From positions 930,001-994,000 of the forward strand of contig NZ_CP034752.1 of the NCBI RefSeq assembly GCF_004295645.1: a stretch of 64,000 nucleotides of DNA, in the 5' to 3' direction. Made by a program: the position numbers and the translations under genes. The notes below the pieces were generated by a model, which saw nothing but the letters and a program-made list of their open reading frames with translations, had not been told where the DNA came from and made no database searches. Shown here one piece after another: positions 53,479-61,669 of the stretch (position 1 is its first letter; every line of letters begins with the position of its first letter). Origin of the DNA: Limnobaculum zhutongyuii (lineage in GTDB: Bacteria; Pseudomonadota; Gammaproteobacteria; Enterobacterales; Enterobacteriaceae).

Positions 53479-56154
53479 TTATTTGGGGCCATATTTATCC
53501 GTTGGATTCAGGGTTTCTGTCAACCTTTGTTTCAAAAGTTCGCAAATTTCAGAAGATAACGCTGTTCGTTCACTGTTTGTGAGAATGAATAAGTCTTCAA
53601 CCCGTTCTCCAATAGTGGAGATGCGCGCACTGTGCAGCGATAATCCTAAATCGGCAAAAACTTCGCCGACTCTGGCTAACAACCCTGGCTGGTCAAGGGC
53701 AACCAGTTCCATATAAGTCCGTCGCTCACTATGACCTCGTAAGAAAGTTACATGAGTCGCGACATTAAAGTGGCGAAGTTTAGAAGATAGCATACGCGGG
53801 CGTGGGCGTTCATACACCGGCTGTGTTAGCGCTTGCTCCAACCCTTCCCGAATAGCCTGGTGACGGTCTGGGGTCAGTGGCTTGCCGTTAGGTTCCAGAA
53901 CGATAAAGCTGTCCATTGCCATCTCATCACGATTAGTAAAAATTTGAGCATCGTGAACACTCAGGTTTTTTCTGTCCAGTTCACCAACGGTTGCGGCAAA
54001 CAGGTAAGGTCGGTCATGGCTATAAATAAAGATTTCTGTTCCACCCCTGTTAGGGGTAGGACTGATAAGCACCAGTGGCTTATCGGATTTATGATTGACC
54101 AGATGGCGGGCATGCCAGGCTAACTGGCCCGGCGTATGGCGTAGAAAATAGTCGGCCCGGCATCGGCTCCAGAGATTATGCAAAGCGGCCTCGTCGATAT
54201 TATCCCGTCGTAACAGAGCCAGTGCCTGGGCACGGTGGTGCCGAACGCGTTCTCTTAAGTCTGGTCGATATTGCATGCCGCGACGCAACTGTTTTTCTGT
54301 CGCGAAATAGAGTTCACGCAACAGGCTCTGCTTCCAGCTATTCCATAACGGTTCGTTAGTGGCACAGATATCAGCTACGGTAAGGCAAATCAGATAGTGC
54401 AATCGGGTTTCTGTTTGTACTTCGGTAGCAAACTGCTGAATAACTTCCGGATCTTGTATATCACGGCGTTGAGCGGTTACCGACATCAACAGATGCTGTC
54501 TGACCAGCCAACTGACTAAATCAACTTCGTTAGAGTTGAGATCGTGCAAGGTGGCAAAATCTTTCGCATCTTCAGCACCGAGAGTGGAGTGGTCACCTCC
54601 ACGGCCTTTGGCGATATCATGAAACAGGGCGGCCATTAGTAATAATGACTGTTTTGGCAAACGGGGGAAAAGCTCCACGCACAGAGGGTGAGCCTGACGC
54701 GTCTCTTCATCGGCAAAGCTTTCCAGTTTTAGTAACACCCGAATAGTATGTTCATCAACGGTATAGACGTGGAACAGATCAAACTGCATCTGGCCAACAA
54801 TCTTCCCCCATTGCGGCATATAGGCTGCCAGTACGCTGTGGCGATGCATTGGCACAATAGCCCGCTTGACGGCACCAGGATGGCGTAAAATGGCCATAAA
54901 CAACTGACGAGCGGCGGGTAACTCGCACAGCGGCTGCTTCAAATGGCGGCGAGCATAGCGCAGATGGCGCAAAGTGGTTGAGTAAATACCTTTAATATCG
55001 GGATTACTGACCAAGCGATAGAACAGCCCTAAAATGGTTTCCGGCTGTTCGATAAACAGATTTGGATCGCGTAAATCAATCAACTGGCCGCGTAGTTGAA
55101 AACGTTCATCCAGAATTTGCGGCTTATCGGTATGGTCAACGGCTAAAATCGCCTCATCAAACAGCTGCAACAACATATGATTAAGTTCTGCAACCCGACG
55201 GGTAACGCGATAATAATCCTTCATCATGCGCTCGATTGGCTGGTTACCTTCGCCTTTATAGCCCAAGAGGGTAGCAACACTGAGTTGACGATCGAACAGC
55301 AGTCGGTTGTCGTAGCGCGGTAGAATTAAATGCAGGGCAAAACGAATTCGCCATAAAAAAGCCTGACACTCTTCCAGCTCGGTGCACTCTGCGGGGGTTA
55401 AAAAACCAAAGCTCACCATCTCATCAAGAGACGTCGCGCCAAAATGGCGACGAGCCACCCACAGCAAAGTATGAATATCCCTTAAGCCCCCGGGGCTGGC
55501 TTTAATATCGGGTTCAAGATTATAGCTGGTACCATGATAACGCTGGTGGCGCTCTTCCTGCTCCTGACACTTGGCGTGAAAGAAGGTATCTGATGGCCAG
55601 ATTTCCTGTCCGAAAATATGTTTTTGTAGTGAGAGAAACAGTGCGACATCACCACAAATTAATCGTGATTCAATCAGATTGGTGGCTACAGTCAGATCGG
55701 CAATACTCTCTTCCAGACACTGTTCCAGCGTGCGCACGCTATGGCCCACCTCCAGTTTTAAATCCCACAGTAAGGTGATGATTTCTCCAACCCGTTGAGA
55801 TTGTTCTTCATTTAATGGCTGATCACTGAGAATTAAAATATCAATATCAGAAAGCGGATGTAGTTCGCTACGGCCGTAGCCACCAACAGCAATTAGCACG
55901 AGCCCGCTGCGATTAGCCAATCCTTTTGCCGTTGGCTTAATAAAACCGTGAAAGAGCCAGAGCCGCTGTAGCAAGTGGTCTATATAATCCGAGCGTGCTT
56001 TCAACAGCTCATCGACCGCCACATCTGCTGCAAAAGCTTCCTTCAACCAGACCTGAAAACGTTCCAACTCCTGCTTTAAATTGGGTAACGTCAATTCGCT
56101 GTTACTTAAACAGGAAGGATCGCAGGGCTTTTTCAGCAAAACGTGCTCAAACAT
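53479..56154 (-). CDS. glnD: Bifunctional uridylyltransferase/uridylyl-removing enzyme GlnD
   Basis: This 891-residue nitrogen sensor uridylylates PII (GlnB/GlnK) when glutamine is low and removes UMP when it is high. The nucleotidyltransferase domain has GGYGRSELHPLSDIDILIL (G91-x... D103, D105). The GlnD PII-UTase central domain follows; the HD hydrolase domain has FHDIAKGRGGDHSTLGAED. Two C-terminal ACT domains sense glutamine (FIYSHDRPYLFAATVGELDR, and MELVALDQPGLLARVGEVFA). Length matches E. coli (890). In E. coli map is directly upstream; here a secreted TPR protein gene is inserted, divergent from glnD. Confidence 0.97.
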   Translation of the reverse strand: MFEHVLLKKPCDPSCLSNSELTLPNLKQELERFQVWLKEAFAADVAVDELLKARSDYIDHLLQRLWLFHGFIKPTAKGLANRSGLVLIAVGGYGRSELHPLSDIDILILSDQPLNEEQSQRVGEIITLLWDLKLEVGHSVRTLEQCLEESIADLTVATNLIESRLICGDVALFLSLQKHIFGQEIWPSDTFFHAKCQEQEERHQRYHGTSYNLEPDIKASPGGLRDIHTLLWVARRHFGATSLDEMVSFGFLTPAECTELEECQAFLWRIRFALHLILPRYDNRLLFDRQLSVATLLGYKGEGNQPIERMMKDYYRVTRRVAELNHMLLQLFDEAILAVDHTDKPQILDERFQLRGQLIDLRDPNLFIEQPETILGLFYRLVSNPDIKGIYSTTLRHLRYARRHLKQPLCELPAARQLFMAILRHPGAVKRAIVPMHRHSVLAAYMPQWGKIVGQMQFDLFHVYTVDEHTIRVLLKLESFADEETRQAHPLCVELFPRLPKQSLLLMAALFHDIAKGRGGDHSTLGAEDAKDFATLHDLNSNEVDLVSWLVRQHLLMSVTAQRRDIQDPEVIQQFATEVQTETRLHYLICLTVADICATNEPLWNSWKQSLLRELYFATEKQLRRGMQYRPDLRERVRHHRAQALALLRRDNIDEAALHNLWSRCRADYFLRHTPGQLAWHARHLVNHKSDKPLVLISPTPNRGGTEIFIYSHDRPYLFAATVGELDRKNLSVHDAQIFTNRDEMAMDSFIVLEPNGKPLTPDRHQAIREGLEQALTQPVYERPRPRMLSSKLRHFNVATHVTFLRGHSERRTYMELVALDQPGLLARVGEVFADLGLSLHSARISTIGERVEDLFILTNSERTALSSEICELLKQRLTETLNPTDKYGPK

Positions 56155-56474
56155 AGTGACAATAACCTTTTGATAGCGGAGTTAATCACGAAATAATCAA
56201 TCGTTGCCGCAAAGGACAACTCCCTACTACTTAAGCTACCTGTAAACCTGAAAATTCGCCAGATGAAAGCATAGAAAACACAACGAGAGAGTTATTAATA
56301 ACATAACTAATCAAGCATAGCCCTGAAGAGAACGATACAAGAGAAATTCCACATTATTGATTCGCCCTTGTATATTCAATGTATTAAAATCGCTACTGAA
56401 TTTCATGTGTGACACTATTATGTGTGCATCTTAAGTGACGTAATCTATTTGTCTGTTATATAAAAGGATTTTTT
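56155..56474. other. Divergent intergenic region upstream of glnD
   Basis: About 320 bases between glnD (minus) and the inserted gene (plus). I see no RNA gene or named operator. It is AT-rich toward the inserted gene, whose ribosome-binding site (AAAGGA) is at the right end. Confidence 0.45.
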
Positions 56475-57665
56475 ATGCTGGGTTTTCGTCCTCTGATAAT
56501 TTCTTTATTTGTTGCTCTTTTTTCCCCTGTTATTTTGGCTGATTCAGTAACGGTTAACGTGTTGGACGCAACAATTAAAGATAAACGTATTTCCGGTGCA
56601 GAAGTTGTACTGCAAAAGAATGGTGAGCAGAGCATCGTGGGTAACACCGATGCTCAGGGAAATGTGACTCTGAATAGTCCTTTTTCTGCTACCGGTGACA
56701 GTTTGCTGATTATCAAAAAAAGTGGTTTTTCAGATTTAGTGGTTAAGTGCCCATGCAACGGGTTGACCTATGCCATGAGCCCGGTAATGCAAAATCTGGA
56801 CGGGATGCGTATTGTTTTAAGTTGGGGGGAAAAACCTGAAGATTTGGATTCTCACTTAGTCTACTCAGGTAATCATATCTTCTTTGAAGATAAGCAGGGT
56901 GATGATGCAGAGTTAGACGTTGATGATACTGATAGCTATGGACCTGAAACCATTACCATTCAGAAAAAGCAATTTGGCCAAAGCTATGTTTACGCAGTGC
57001 ACGATTTTACTAACCGTTCTGATTCTGGCAGCAGTGCATTGTCTGCCAGCAAAGCGAAAGTCTTTGTTTATGTCGGTCAGTCATTAGTGCGTACTTACGA
57101 TGTTCCTGTTAGCCATACTGGTAATCTGTGGACGGTCTTTCGTTTAAATCCTAATGGGGATCTTGAAGATATCAATACATTGACTTCCCTGTCCTCAGGT
57201 GGATCGGACCGACCGTCTGTTGGACCAGCCCTAACACCACTTTTGAACGATAGTTCTACTGCTACCCCCGTGAGTGCCCAGCCAATAAATAGTTCAGCGG
57301 CTCATGCGCTGAATGCCAGCGGTGAAGCTGCTTATCACGCGAATAAACTGGCTGATGCAGTGAGTTTGTATCAACAAGCTATTGAGCAGGATGGAACCTA
57401 CAGTCAGGCATACAGCAATTTAGGTCTGGCCTATCAAAAACAAAATCGTGTTGCTGAAGCTATTTGGGCTAACCGCAAGGCGATAGCGTTAGCTAATGGT
57501 AATAATGCTAATACGGTTAAAGCGGCATCCTATTTCAATATTGCTCGTATCTATGAGCAGTCAGGCAATAACGCAGAAGCTTTACGTCACTTCAAATTAG
57601 CTAAACAGCAAAAAGACAATCCGGCTTATGATAAAGCGATAAAACGTATGCAGGATAAACTGTAA
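56475..57665 (+). CDS. Secreted YfaP-like (DUF2135) protein with C-terminal TPR repeats
   Basis: This 396-residue protein has a signal peptide (about residues 1-22, ending VILA). A CarboxypepD_reg/Ig-like domain (about 24-100) has the VNVLDATIKDKRISGAEVVL opening and a CxC pair at 92/94 (KCPCNG). A DUF2135/YfaP-like domain follows (about 108-235: GMRIVLSWGEKPEDLDSHLV, DDTDSYGPETITI, VYAVHDFTNRS), with acidic residues that could bind calcium. A Ser/Pro/Thr linker (236-275) leads to about three TPR units (279-396: AYSNLGLAYQKQNRVAEAIW, SYFNIARIYEQSGNNAEALR). It may act as a periplasmic scaffold; no function is known. AAAGGA precedes the ATG. Inserted between glnD and map, which are contiguous in E. 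coli. Confidence 0.82.
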   Translation: MLGFRPLIISLFVALFSPVILADSVTVNVLDATIKDKRISGAEVVLQKNGEQSIVGNTDAQGNVTLNSPFSATGDSLLIIKKSGFSDLVVKCPCNGLTYAMSPVMQNLDGMRIVLSWGEKPEDLDSHLVYSGNHIFFEDKQGDDAELDVDDTDSYGPETITIQKKQFGQSYVYAVHDFTNRSDSGSSALSASKAKVFVYVGQSLVRTYDVPVSHTGNLWTVFRLNPNGDLEDINTLTSLSSGGSDRPSVGPALTPLLNDSSTATPVSAQPINSSAAHALNASGEAAYHANKLADAVSLYQQAIEQDGTYSQAYSNLGLAYQKQNRVAEAIWANRKAIALANGNNANTVKAASYFNIARIYEQSGNNAEALRHFKLAKQQKDNPAYDKAIKRMQDKL

Positions 57666-57681
57666 GGTTTACATTCGAGTT

Positions 57682-57711
57682 AGTCTGAAACACCGTAAGG
57701 TGTTTCAGACT
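57682..57711. terminator. Hairpin after the YfaP-like/TPR gene
   Basis: AGTCTGAAACACC-GTAA-GGTGTTTCAGACT is a perfect 13-bp stem with a 4-base GTAA loop, 17 bases after the stop. U-tracts are lacking but the stem is strong. It lies between converging genes. Confidence 0.65.
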
Positions 57712-57893
57712 GATGACAAACTTAATCAATCTGCAATTGAGAATATTCCGACCGTAAAAACGATGTTGCTCATATCACCTTGGTGCTTGAGCGGAATGTC
57801 CTCAAGGTTAATTTAAAATATACTCCAGACCCAACAACAAAAATGGCCAACCAAAGTCAGCCATTTAACAAAAAATTATACTAAAGCAGAGGA

Positions 57894-58688
57894 TTACGCT
57901 TCTGGCGTCAAAATAGCCTCAATCGTGTCATCCTTCCGCAGGGTCAGAATCTCACAACCGGTATCAGTAACGGCAATCATGTGTTCATATTGGGCAGATA
58001 GGCTGCGATCTTTGGTTTTTACCGTCCAGCCATCGTTCATGGTACGAATACGGAAATCACCGGCGTTAACCATCGGCTCAACGGTAAAAGTCATACCTTT
58101 CTGCAATACTACGCCACCGTCATCTGCATCATAATGCAGTACCTGAGGTTCTTCATGAAACCCTTCACCAATGCCATGACCGCAATACTCTCTGACTACC
58201 GAGAAACCTTGCTTTTCAACATATTGCTGAATAGCTTTACCCAGTGTGCGCAGGCGAATACCTGGCTTAATCATTTTTAAAGCCAGATATAAACTTTCCT
58301 GAGTTACACGACACAGGCGTTCACCCAGAATGGTTTGTTTACCAACAAAATACATTTTTGAGGTATCACCATGGAAGCCATCTTTGATTACGGTAACGTC
58401 AATATTAACGATATCGCCATCTTTCAGCTTTTTGTCATCGCTGGGAATACCGTGACATACCACTTCGTTCACGGAGATACAGACAGACTTAGGAAAACCA
58501 TGATACCCAAGGCAGGCAGAAACTGCTTGCTGAGTGTTGGTAATATAGTCATGACAAATACGATCCAGTTCGCCGGTAGTTACGCCAGGCTTAACGTACT
58601 GTTCGATCATTTCTAAGACTTCAGCGGCCAGACGACCAGCCACACGCATTTTTGCAATGTCTTCAGGGGTTTTGATAGAAATAGCCAT
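57894..58688 (-). CDS. map: Methionine aminopeptidase Map (type I)
   Basis: This 264-residue protein removes the initiator Met from nascent proteins. Metal ligands lie in VNIDVTVIKDGFHGDTSKMY (Asp pair), CGHGIGEGFHEEP (His), MTFTVEPMV (Glu) and SAQYEHMIAV (Glu). Same length as E. coli Map (264). The ATG at 58688 begins AISIKTPED, the family start; the longer frame is not supported. In E. coli it is divergent from rpsB with only the S2 leader between; here a pyrBC operon is inserted. Confidence 0.96.
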   Translation of the reverse strand: MAISIKTPEDIAKMRVAGRLAAEVLEMIEQYVKPGVTTGELDRICHDYITNTQQAVSACLGYHGFPKSVCISVNEVVCHGIPSDDKKLKDGDIVNIDVTVIKDGFHGDTSKMYFVGKQTILGERLCRVTQESLYLALKMIKPGIRLRTLGKAIQQYVEKQGFSVVREYCGHGIGEGFHEEPQVLHYDADDGGVVLQKGMTFTVEPMVNAGDFRIRTMNDGWTVKTKDRSLSAQYEHMIAVTDTGCEILTLRKDDTIEAILTPEA

Positions 58689-58890
58689 AAAATTGTCCAC
58701 TAATGATAGGAGTCAGCACATAACGAAGCTCAAGGGACGCAGGGTTAACTGACAACGATAATCAATTCACGATCTGAATATGGTATCAGTCCTGCAAAAG
58801 AGAACCAAATTTATCGTATTAATAACCCTTCAATAATAAGGGGTAATGTGTGTTGAAAAATAAAAAATGAAGACTGCTAACTAATACTTA

Positions 58891-58918
58891 TTGACTAGGG
58901 TTTAATATCTGATAAATT
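58891..58918 (+). promoter_or_regulatory. Candidate promoter of the pyrBC operon
   Basis: TTGACT (58891-58896), 16 bases, then TAAATT (58913-58918) fit a sigma-70 promoter. It would give a leader of about 190 bases before pyrB that includes the attenuator-like terminator. Confidence 0.45.
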
Positions 58919-59002
58919 AAGAAGGTTTGAGCGCTGTCTTTTATCTTTAGTGTGAGGTAAGAGGTTTTTAAAACCACTTAATAGTAAATTGGGCAAAGCA
59001 GG

Positions 59003-59044
59003 ATGAGAGTACACATAGCTAAAAAGGTTGATATCAACCCCTAA
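59003..59044 (+). CDS. Candidate 13-residue leader peptide upstream of pyrB
   Basis: ATG at 59003 opens MRVHIAKKVDINP, stopping at TAA 59042-59044, inside the 5' arm of the terminator hairpin. A translating ribosome here would block the hairpin, as in translation-coupled pyrimidine attenuation of E. coli pyrBI. The ribosome-binding site (AGCAGG) is very close to the ATG, so translation is uncertain. This sequence is not related to E. coli PyrL. Confidence 0.25.
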   Translation: MRVHIAKKVDINP

Positions 59045-59081
59045 TCAGATACTAACAAGTATTAGATTGGGGGTTTTTTTT
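59036..59081 (+). terminator. Intrinsic terminator/attenuator in the pyrB leader
   Basis: AACCCCTAATC (59036-59046) pairs with GATTGGGGGTT (59065-59075) in an 11-bp stem with one G-U, closed further by ATACT/AGTAT, and is followed by eight T (59074-59081). It ends 34 bases before the pyrB ATG, so read-through is needed to express pyrBC. The palindrome GGTTGATATCAACC (59026-59039) overlaps its left arm and could form a competing structure. Confidence 0.85.
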
Positions 59082-59114
59082 GATTCAAATTTCAACAGAG
59101 GAGCGAAAAATATA

Positions 59115-60038
59115 ATGCGAGGCCAACATATTTTAGGGTTGGAACACATGTCGGTGGCGGATATCGAACGTGTGTTGAATACCGCGGATGAAATGAAAAA
59201 GGTAACTAAGCAAGACATCAAGAAATTATCTACTTTGCGCGGAAAAGCAATCGTTAACGTCTTCTTTGAAAATAGTACCAGAACACGCTCATCCTTTGAG
59301 TTGGCCGGCAAATATCTGGGTGCCGATGTGATTAATATTGCCGCCTCTACCTCCAGCGTTGCTAAGGGTGAAAGCCTGAGAGATACCCTGTTAACCGTTC
59401 AGGCAATGGGTGTTGATGCCATTGTCATGCGTCACAGTGCTGAAGGGGCCGCTCAATATGCAACCCGCTATGTTAAGGCCGTAGTGATTAACGCCGGTGA
59501 TGGGGCGCATGAACATCCCACTCAGGGTCTATTAGACCTGTTAACCATTCGCCAGCATCACGGCTCTATAGCCGGTAAGAAAGTCGCTATTGTGGGTGAC
59601 ATTCTGCATAGCCGGGTAGCTCGATCAAATATCTGGGGTTTGCTGAAAATGGGCGCGGAAGTTCATTTAGGCGGACCAAAGACCTTAATTCCTAAAGAAA
59701 TGTTGGATATGGGTGTCACCATCCATCACCGTGTGGAAGATGCCATTGCGGATGCGGACGTCGTCAACGTATTACGTATTCAACTGGAACGCCAGAAGAA
59801 GGGATTATTCCCAACGCCGCGTGAATATGCCCGTATTTTCGGTATTAACGACGAACGTTTGAAACTGGCAAAAGAGAATGTATTAGTGATGCACCCTGGC
59901 CCAATGAACCGTGGTCTGGAAATATCACCGGATGTGGCTTATGGGCGTTTCTCGGCCATTGAAGAGCAGGTGAATAACGGTGTGGCAGTCAGAATGGCAG
60001 TTCTATCTTTAACTTTAGCTGATGGGGTACAAGCATAA
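59115..60038 (+). CDS. pyrB: Aspartate carbamoyltransferase catalytic chain, non-enterobacterial type
   Basis: This 307-residue protein makes carbamoyl-aspartate from carbamoyl phosphate and aspartate, the first committed pyrimidine step. The carbamoyl-phosphate loop STRTR (54-58), K84 (VAKGES), R106 (VMRHSAEG), H134 (HEHPTQGLLDL), the SRVARSN Arg and LRIQLERQ are all present. The C-terminal MHPGPMNRGLEIS block matches Bacillus-type ATCases and not E. coli PyrB (LHPLPR). No pyrI follows, so it is unlikely to form the E. coli-type regulated dodecamer. The ATG at 59115 with GAGGAG upstream is preferred over a TTG at 59028 that runs through the terminator. It overlaps pyrC by one base. Probably acquired by transfer (inference). 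Confidence 0.93.
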   Translation: MRGQHILGLEHMSVADIERVLNTADEMKKVTKQDIKKLSTLRGKAIVNVFFENSTRTRSSFELAGKYLGADVINIAASTSSVAKGESLRDTLLTVQAMGVDAIVMRHSAEGAAQYATRYVKAVVINAGDGAHEHPTQGLLDLLTIRQHHGSIAGKKVAIVGDILHSRVARSNIWGLLKMGAEVHLGGPKTLIPKEMLDMGVTIHHRVEDAIADADVVNVLRIQLERQKKGLFPTPREYARIFGINDERLKLAKENVLVMHPGPMNRGLEISPDVAYGRFSAIEEQVNNGVAVRMAVLSLTLADGVQA

Positions 60039-61339
60039 TGGCACAGTGGTTAATTAAAAATGGTCACCTGATCGATCCTGCTAATGGTTTAGATGATGTG
60101 CTGGATATTCGTATTGCCAACGGAAAAGTGGCAGCGGTTGGAAAATCACTGAGTGCAGAAGCGAACGATGAAGTTATTGATGCCAGCGGATTAGTTGTCA
60201 GCCCTGGCTTTATTGATATCCATTGCCATTTGCGTGAACCAGGGCAAGAAGCAAAAGAAGATCTGTTAACCGGTACTGCGTCGGCCGCCGCGGGTGGTTT
60301 TACCACTATTCTGACCATGGCTAATACTCGTCCGGTTATCGATCAGGCGATTATTGTCGCCGGTATGAAACATAAAATTCAGACCGATGCGGTCGTGCGG
60401 GTAGAAATTACCGGCGCAGTGACTAAAGGTCTGGAAGGTAAAGAGCTGTCAGAAATTGGTGATATGGCACAGGCGGGAGCCAGAGCATTTTCTGATGATG
60501 GTTATTATGTTAATGATGGCCGCCTGATGCGTGCTGCGCTGGAATATGCCAGCATGTTTAATTTGCCGGTGATTTCTCACTCAGAAGATTGTTGTCTGGT
60601 CGCCGATGGCGTTATGCATGAAGGTTGTGTTTCTGCCAAGCTGGGCCTGAAAGGTCGTCCTGCTGAAGCAGAGAATATTGCAGTATCCCGTGAAATTATG
60701 CTGGCGGAAATGACCGGTGGGCATGTGCATATTGCCCATGTGAGTAGTAAAGGAGCGGTAGATTTAATTCGTGAAGCTAAGGCTAAAGGCATTAAAGTTA
60801 CTGCTGAAGTTACGCCACACCATCTGTGTCTGGTGGACAAAACAATCGAGTCTTTCGATTCTGCATTCAAAGTTAACCCGCCTCTGCGTACCAATGAACA
60901 TATTGTCGCATTAATTGAAGGTTTGAAAGACGGCACCCTGGATGCCATTGCCACAGACCACGCGCCACACGCTTATGAAGAGAAAGACTGTGAGTTTAAT
61001 GAAGCACCTTGCGGATTTGCCGGATTTGAAACCGCATTTAGCGTGCTGCATAGCTGTCTGGTACAGACCGGACAGTGGAACTTGCAGGCACTGATTCACA
61101 AAATGACCGCGGGCCCGGCCGCCGCATTTGACTGGAAAGATCGTGGTCATCTGAGCGTTGGCGGCCTGGCAGATCTGGTGCTTATCGACCCGAAAAAGGA
61201 GTGGGTTGTTGACCCACACGCCATGCTGACCCGCGGTAAATCTTGCCCCTTCACCGGCATGGAGATGGTTGGTCAGGTAGTTCGCACCATGGTGGATGGA
61301 AAATGGGTATATCAGGATGGGAAAATCATCCGTAACTAA
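60038..61339 (+). CDS. pyrC: Dihydroorotase, type I (Bacillus-like PyrC)
   Basis: This 433-residue amidohydrolase cyclises carbamoyl-aspartate to dihydroorotate. Metal ligands are H62-x-H64 (DIHCHLREPGQ), D153 (FSDDG), H181 (VISHSED), H234 (HIAHVSSKG) and D307 (ATDHAPHAYEEK), so the site is intact. It is about 430 residues and of the type I class seen in Gram-positives and many other bacteria, while enterobacterial PyrC is a shorter type II enzyme (about 348). The start ATG overlaps the pyrB stop (TAATG), so the pair is co-translated and catalyses consecutive steps. A terminator follows. It could be confused with allantoinase; the HCHLREPG and SHSED motifs and pairing with pyrB favour dihydroorotase. 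Confidence 0.93.
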   Translation: MAQWLIKNGHLIDPANGLDDVLDIRIANGKVAAVGKSLSAEANDEVIDASGLVVSPGFIDIHCHLREPGQEAKEDLLTGTASAAAGGFTTILTMANTRPVIDQAIIVAGMKHKIQTDAVVRVEITGAVTKGLEGKELSEIGDMAQAGARAFSDDGYYVNDGRLMRAALEYASMFNLPVISHSEDCCLVADGVMHEGCVSAKLGLKGRPAEAENIAVSREIMLAEMTGGHVHIAHVSSKGAVDLIREAKAKGIKVTAEVTPHHLCLVDKTIESFDSAFKVNPPLRTNEHIVALIEGLKDGTLDAIATDHAPHAYEEKDCEFNEAPCGFAGFETAFSVLHSCLVQTGQWNLQALIHKMTAGPAAAFDWKDRGHLSVGGLADLVLIDPKKEWVVDPHAMLTRGKSCPFTGMEMVGQVVRTMVDGKWVYQDGKIIRN

Positions 61340-61361
61340 ACTAGACTTAAGATAAATCGTT

Positions 61362-61403
61362 CCGCATCACGCTAAGTTAAAGTGTGTGATGCGGTGCTTT
61401 TTT
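61362..61403 (+). terminator. Intrinsic terminator after pyrC
   Basis: CCGCATCAC (61362-61370) pairs with GTGATGCGG (61386-61394), followed by TGCTTTTTT. It separates pyrBC from rpsB. A smaller AGTGGCA-TTTAT-TGCCACT hairpin follows at 61444-61462. Confidence 0.85.
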
Positions 61404-61563
61404 CGCTTTTCCCATAGTTTTTTCGCTATTACTCATAGTAAGTAGTGGCATTTATTGCCACTTTTATGGTATAAAGCGCGCCGGAAATCCGCACTATTAA
61501 CATCACTCTGTTGTGTTCTTAGGCAATGAGATCTCCACTAACATTAATCAACGTTATAACACA

Positions 61564-61669
61564 CACGTATCGACACATACGGCGGGGTGCTCCGGAATAT
61601 TATTGTTCAGGGGTCGGCGTTATGGGATACGTGGAGGCATAACCCCAAACTTTACTCATAGAGGTAATA
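61564..61669 (+). ncRNA. rpsB leader (t44/S2 autoregulatory element)
   Basis: CACGTATC (61564-61571) pairs with GATACGTG (61626-61633), enclosing a GGGGTGCTCCGG hairpin region; GGGGT near 61610 can pair with ACCCC at 61641-61646 as a pseudoknot. TATGGGATACGTGGAGGCAT is shared with the E. coli rpsB 5' UTR (t44/tff). Free S2 represses rpsB-tsf translation through this leader. A TATAAA -10-like element with a GC-rich discriminator lies at 61470-61485, typical of stringently controlled ribosomal promoters. Confidence 0.85.

Noticed and set aside
59028..59114. An upstream TTG start that would extend PyrB by 29 residues
   Set aside because: The extension is translated from the terminator hairpin and U-run. 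ATG 59115 has a good GAGGAG site and the family N-terminus.
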